From the NCBI GenBank assembly GCA_016194625.1, contig JACQBB010000423.1, forward strand, positions 1 through 9,701: a stretch of DNA of 9,701 nucleotides, read 5' to 3'. Under the pieces are notes generated by a model that was not told the DNA's origin, searched no databases, and saw only the letters and a list, made by a program, of their open reading frames with translations. The stretch comes from Elusimicrobiota bacterium (GTDB lineage: Bacteria > Elusimicrobiota > Elusimicrobia > UBA1565 > UBA9628). Positions 7,411-9,701 of the stretch are shown here, piece by piece (the first letter of the stretch is position 1; the number at the start of each line of letters is the position of its first letter). Both the position numbers and the translations under genes were made by a program.

Positions 7411-8034
7411 TCATAGTCGTTTGAGCGCCTGCCGGACCAGCTGCTCCGCCGGCAGTTCCTGGACGCCGTGCTCCTCGGCCAGGGCCTGCAGGGCGGAGCG
7501 GACCTCGGCCTGCTTGTAGCCGAGCGACTCCAGCGCGTTCAGCGCCTGCGCCCACGCGCCCGTCGGCGGGACGGCGTCGGCGATCTTCTGGATGTGGGGC
7601 GCGCCGGGCACCCGGACGTCCTCGAGCTTGCCCTTGAGCGCCTCGACGATCTTGGTCGCGGTCTTCTTGGTGAAGCCGAACACGCCGCACAGCAGCTTCT
7701 CGTCGCGGTCCAGCACGGCGCGGCGGAAGTCGGGGAGGGACTTGGACGCCTTGTCCAGGTACTCGAGCGCCTTCTTCGCGCCGGTGCCGGGGATCTCGTC
7801 GCGGAACGCGCAGAACATCGCCTTCTCCGACGCGTTCAGGAAGCCGTACAGCGTCTCGCCGCCGCCGTACATCGCGTACGAGGGCACGACGAGCAGGAGC
7901 GCCTCGCCGCCGGGGGCGGGGAGCGCGGACGCCGTCGAGGCGGTGACGTGCACCTCGTGGCCGACCCCGCCGACCTCGAGCACGAGGGATTCCAGGTCCT
8001 TGCTCAGCACGACGCCGCGCAGGGAGGCGATCAT
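7411..8034 (-). CDS. ruvA: Holliday junction DNA-binding protein RuvA (divergent)
   Basis: RuvA tetramers bind the four-way junction and load RuvB. The 207-residue protein starts MIASLRGVVLSKD and has the OB-fold (1-65) with LEVGGVGHEVHV (19-30) and ending TLYGF (61-65). Two helix-hairpin-helix motifs follow, IPGTGAKKAL (81-90) and FGFTKKTATKIVEAL (119-133). The C-terminal RuvB-binding domain is at about 160-207 (ALNALESLGYKQAEVRSAL). Length matches E. coli (203). Two oddities: the acidic-pin Glu-Asp of E. coli aligns with glycines (MYGGGETLYGF, 55-65), and the second HhH has GFTKKTA in place of the usual GIGKKTA. The ATG at 8034 overlaps the ruvC stop (ATGA); an open extension upstream to 8097 is rejected because residue 1 here is the family's usual N-terminus. 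Stop at 7411, then the palindrome spacer and ruvB. Confidence 0.95.
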   Translation of the reverse strand: MIASLRGVVLSKDLESLVLEVGGVGHEVHVTASTASALPAPGGEALLLVVPSYAMYGGGETLYGFLNASEKAMFCAFRDEIPGTGAKKALEYLDKASKSLPDFRRAVLDRDEKLLCGVFGFTKKTATKIVEALKGKLEDVRVPGAPHIQKIADAVPPTGAWAQALNALESLGYKQAEVRSALQALAEEHGVQELPAEQLVRQALKRL

Positions 8035-8546
8035 CCGCGCGCGCCCCAGGAGTCGAGCACCTTGAGGCCCTTCATGCGGCCCGAGCGCAGGTGGCACAGC
8101 GCGATCGCCGCCGCGTCGGCCACGTCGTTGGGGCGCAGCTTGTCGGCCAGGCCGAGCGCCTTCTGCACGACGGTCTGCATCTGCGCCTTCTCGGCGCGGC
8201 CCGAGCCGGTCAGCGCGAGCTTCACGGTCTTCGGGTTGTACTCGTGGACGGGGGAGCCGGACTGCGCGACGGCCAGCAGCGCCACCCCGCGCGCCTGCAG
8301 GGTCGCGCGCACGGTGACCGCGATCGTCGTGAAGAACATCTCCTCGATCGCGCAGGCGTCGGGCGCGTGCTCGGCCAGCACGGCGGAGAGCTCGGCGTGG
8401 ATGGTCTTGAGGCGCTCGGGGAGCGGGACGCCGGGCCGCGTGCGGATGCAGCCGGAGGCGACGAGACGCGGGGAGGCGGGCGCGCCGTCCAGGACGGCCC
8501 AGCCCGTCTCGTGCATCCCGGGGTCCACGCCCAGGATGCGGGTCAC
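8031..8546 (-). CDS. ruvC: Holliday junction resolvase RuvC
   Basis: RuvC is the dimeric endonuclease that nicks Holliday junctions symmetrically after RuvAB branch migration. The 171-residue product is of family length (E. coli 173). All four catalytic acids are visible: Asp8 in ILGVDPG, Glu68 in AIEEMFF, and Asp141 and Asp144 in NDVADAAAIALCH. The HEYNPKTVKLALTGSGRAEKAQM-type central region (101-123) is also characteristic. The GTG at 8546 overlaps the yebC stop (GTGA) and gives the standard N-terminus (VTRILGVDPG); GGAG lies about 11 nt upstream. The reading frame is open much further upstream, but that extension lies inside yebC and is a high-GC artefact. The gene ends in an ATGA overlap with ruvA. 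Confidence 0.98.
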   Translation of the reverse strand: MTRILGVDPGMHETGWAVLDGAPASPRLVASGCIRTRPGVPLPERLKTIHAELSAVLAEHAPDACAIEEMFFTTIAVTVRATLQARGVALLAVAQSGSPVHEYNPKTVKLALTGSGRAEKAQMQTVVQKALGLADKLRPNDVADAAAIALCHLRSGRMKGLKVLDSWGARG

Positions 8547-9298
8547 GCGGCGAGCTTCTCCATCACCGCGTCGGCGATGTCGTAGTTGCCGTAGACGTTC
8601 TTCACGTCGTCGAGCGCCTCGAGCAGCTCCAGGAGCTTGAGCACCTGGGGCGCCTGCGCCTCGCCGACGGCGACCAGGTTGTCGGGGACCATCGCGGCCT
8701 CGGCCGATTCGATCGCGATCTTCTTGGCGGCCAGGCCGTCCTTGACCTTCTGCAGGTCGTTGTGGGTCGTGTAGATCTCGTACACGTCGCCCTCGGCCTT
8801 GAAGTCCTCGGCGCCCAGGTCCAGCGCCAGGCCCATCACCTCGTCCTCGGAGGGGGCGCCGGCCTTCTTGACGACGATGGTGCCCTTGGGCTTGAACATC
8901 CAGGCGACCGAGTTCGGCGCGCCGAGCGACCCGCCGTTCTTGGCCATGATGGTGTGGATCTCGCCGCGGGTGCGGTTGCGGTTGTCGGAGGTGCACTCGA
9001 TGAGCAGGGCGACGCCGCCGGGCGCGTAGCCCTCGTACACCAGCTCCTCGAAGGCCGCGCCCTCGAGCTCGCCGGTGCCGCGCATGATCGCGCGCTTGAT
9101 GGTGTCGGCGGGCATCTGGACGGCCTTGGCGTCGTCCATCGCCTTGCGCAGGCGCGGGTTGGAGCCGGGGTCGCCGCTGCCGCCCAGCTTCGCGGCGATC
9201 GTGATCTCGCGCGAGCACTTCGTCCACGCCTTGCCGCGCTTGGCGTCCGCGGCGCCCTTCTTGTGCTTGATGTTCGCCCAGTGCGAATGTCCGCCCAT
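8543..9298 (-). CDS. yebC: YebC/PmpR-family translation factor or transcriptional regulator
   Basis: The 251-residue cytoplasmic protein has the family N-terminus GGHSHWANIKHKKGAADAKRGK (residues 2-23, shown here as the conserved block) and later RGTGELEGAAFEELVYEGY (73-91), GGVALLIECTSDNRNRT (93-109) and AWMFKPKG (131-138). Length is typical (about 245-250). YebC proteins have been described both as DNA-binding regulators and, more recently, as factors that relieve ribosome stalling at proline-rich stretches; the sequence alone does not decide which applies. The ATG at 9298 has GGAGG 8 nt upstream. It is the first gene of the operon, and yebC next to ruvC is a widespread arrangement. It ends in a GTGA overlap with ruvC. 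Confidence 0.97.
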   Translation of the reverse strand: MGGHSHWANIKHKKGAADAKRGKAWTKCSREITIAAKLGGSGDPGSNPRLRKAMDDAKAVQMPADTIKRAIMRGTGELEGAAFEELVYEGYAPGGVALLIECTSDNRNRTRGEIHTIMAKNGGSLGAPNSVAWMFKPKGTIVVKKAGAPSEDEVMGLALDLGAEDFKAEGDVYEIYTTHNDLQKVKDGLAAKKIAIESAEAAMVPDNLVAVGEAQAPQVLKLLELLEALDDVKNVYGNYDIADAVMEKLAA

Positions 9299-9306
9299 TG
9301 GGAAGT

Positions 9307-9311
9307 CCTCC
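9307..9311 (-). promoter_or_regulatory. Ribosome binding site of yebC
   Basis: The minus strand reads GGAGG with eight bases before the ATG at 9298. It is the strongest and best-spaced Shine-Dalgarno in the window and supports that start. Confidence 0.8.
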
Positions 9312-9328
9312 GTGGGAAATCTCCGCCG

Positions 9329-9337
9329 ATGATACCA
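9329..9337 (-). promoter_or_regulatory. Extended -10 promoter candidate for the yebC-ruv operon
   Basis: The minus strand reads TGGTATCAT (9337-9329): an extended -10 TGn followed by TATCAT, 5 of 6 matches to TATAAT. No good -35 hexamer is visible at 15-17 bp, which fits an extended -10 promoter. Transcription would begin near 9322 and give a leader of about 24 nt containing the GGAGG site. The surrounding A/T-rich patch (about 9330-9355) stands out from the GC-rich background. Confidence 0.5.
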
Positions 9338-9355
9338 AAATCCCCGTCTGGAAAA

Positions 9356-9431
9356 CCTCCCGCCGAGCCGCCGGCGGAGGACCGAAGGACCCGGGTCTCT
9401 TGGCCGGACCGGGGGGACCCTTGGACCCGGG
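9356..9431. repeat. GC-rich inverted repeats and GGACC cluster in the divergent intergenic region
   Basis: The 160-nt gap between yebC and the plus-strand gene holds a hairpin (CCTCC 9356-9360 with GGAGG 9376-9380, GCCG 9362-9365 with CGGC 9372-9375, loop 9366-9371). It also has a perfect 10-bp palindrome GACCCGGGTC (9388-9397) and a long-range inverted pair CCCGGGTC (9390-9397) and GACCCGGG (9424-9431). GGACC occurs five times, starting at 9379, 9387, 9406, 9415 and 9423. No T-tract is present. It may be a regulator-binding region serving both promoters; the function is unknown. Confidence 0.5.
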
Positions 9432-9450
9432 AAGCCGCGCCCGTCCCCGC

Positions 9451-9456
9451 TAGAAT
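9451..9456 (+). promoter_or_regulatory. -10 box candidate for the right-edge gene
   Basis: TAGAAT matches TATAAT at 5 of 6 positions and lies in a small A/T-rich island. No good -35 is found at 16-18 bp; TTGGAC at 9421-9426 is 24 bp away, too far. The expected transcription start (about 9463-9465) coincides with the ATG at 9465, so the message could be leaderless. Confidence 0.4.
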
Positions 9457-9464
9457 ATATGGAG

Positions 9465-9701
9465 ATGGAACGCCGACCCTCGCGCTGGATCGCCTCGCTG
9501 CTCGCGGCCGCGATCGTCCTGCTCGTCCCGGGGCCCGAGGCCTACGCGCAGGTCGGCCGCATCGCCGCCCCCGAGACCGGCGCCTCCGCCGCCCCGCGCC
9601 TGGCCCTGCCGAACGCCGGCGTCTCCGCGCTCGGCGCCCCCGGCGCCCTGCTCGCCGCGCCCGCCCTGGCTCCCGGCCTCGGCGCGCTGTCCGCCGCCTC
9701 G
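9465..9701 (+). CDS. Exported Ala/Pro-rich protein of unknown function, N-terminal part only
   Basis: The 79 codons from the ATG at 9465 to the window edge stay open. They begin with a basic n-region (MERRPSRW), a hydrophobic core to about residue 23 and a likely signal-peptidase site AYA|Q near residues 28-31. The rest is a low-complexity, Ala/Pro/Leu/Gly-rich stretch with no recognisable domain; a folded domain may lie beyond the edge. A second in-frame ATG at 9459 would add two residues. No Shine-Dalgarno is present before either start; GGAG at 9461-9464 directly abuts the second ATG and is too close. The signal peptide, third-position G/C bias and opposite orientation to yebC support a real gene. 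I recall similar Ala/Pro-rich exported N-termini from Elusimicrobiota genomes, but this could not be checked. Confidence 0.75.
   Translation, partial: MERRPSRWIASLLAAAIVLLVPGPEAYAQVGRIAAPETGASAAPRLALPNAGVSALGAPGALLAAPALAPGLGALSAAS

Noticed and set aside
8035..8097. Upstream extension of RuvA by 21 residues
   Set aside because: The extension lies inside ruvC and the family N-terminus begins at the ATG at 8034, which makes an ATGA overlap.

Overview
The window is a very GC-rich stretch (about 70% G+C by eye) of bacterial chromosome that is almost fully coding. One long minus-strand gene train reads from about 9298 down past the left edge, and one plus-strand gene starts near 9465 and runs off the right edge. 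A TonB-dependent outer-membrane receptor and several Sec-type signal peptides indicate a Gram-negative (diderm) cell. The gene order, the base composition and the Ala/Pro-rich exported protein at the right edge remind me of Elusimicrobiota. That placement is an impression that I could not test, and other deep-branching diderm phyla remain possible.

Layout in transcription order (right to left, minus strand): yebC (9298-8543), ruvC (8546-8031), ruvA (8034-7411), a 57-nt spacer with a palindrome, ruvB (7353-6325), a SpoIID/LytB-type lytic transglycosylase (6328-5204), queA (5207-4182), a TonB-dependent receptor (4185-2263), an ABC_sub_bind-type periplasmic binding protein (2266-1415), and a membrane sensor histidine kinase (1418 to beyond base 1). 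Seven of the eight junctions are exact 4-nt ATGA or GTGA stop/start overlaps, so the nine genes look like one translationally coupled operon. The only break is ruvA/ruvB. An extended -10 promoter candidate and a good GGAGG ribosome binding site precede yebC. The 160-nt divergent region between yebC and the plus-strand gene holds GC-rich inverted repeats and five copies of GGACC.

Functionally, the first part is housekeeping: YebC (translation factor/regulator), the RuvABC Holliday-junction machine, a peptidoglycan-cleaving enzyme and queuosine synthesis. The last three genes look like an envelope import or sensing module made of an outer-membrane receptor, a periplasmic ligand binder with no permease beside it, and a two-TM histidine kinase with HAMP, PAS and HisKA domains. 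Their fusion by start/stop overlaps to a recombination/tRNA-modification operon is the most interesting aspect of the window. RuvA also lacks the usual acidic-pin residues. No tRNA, rRNA, CRISPR array, insertion sequence or phage gene was seen.
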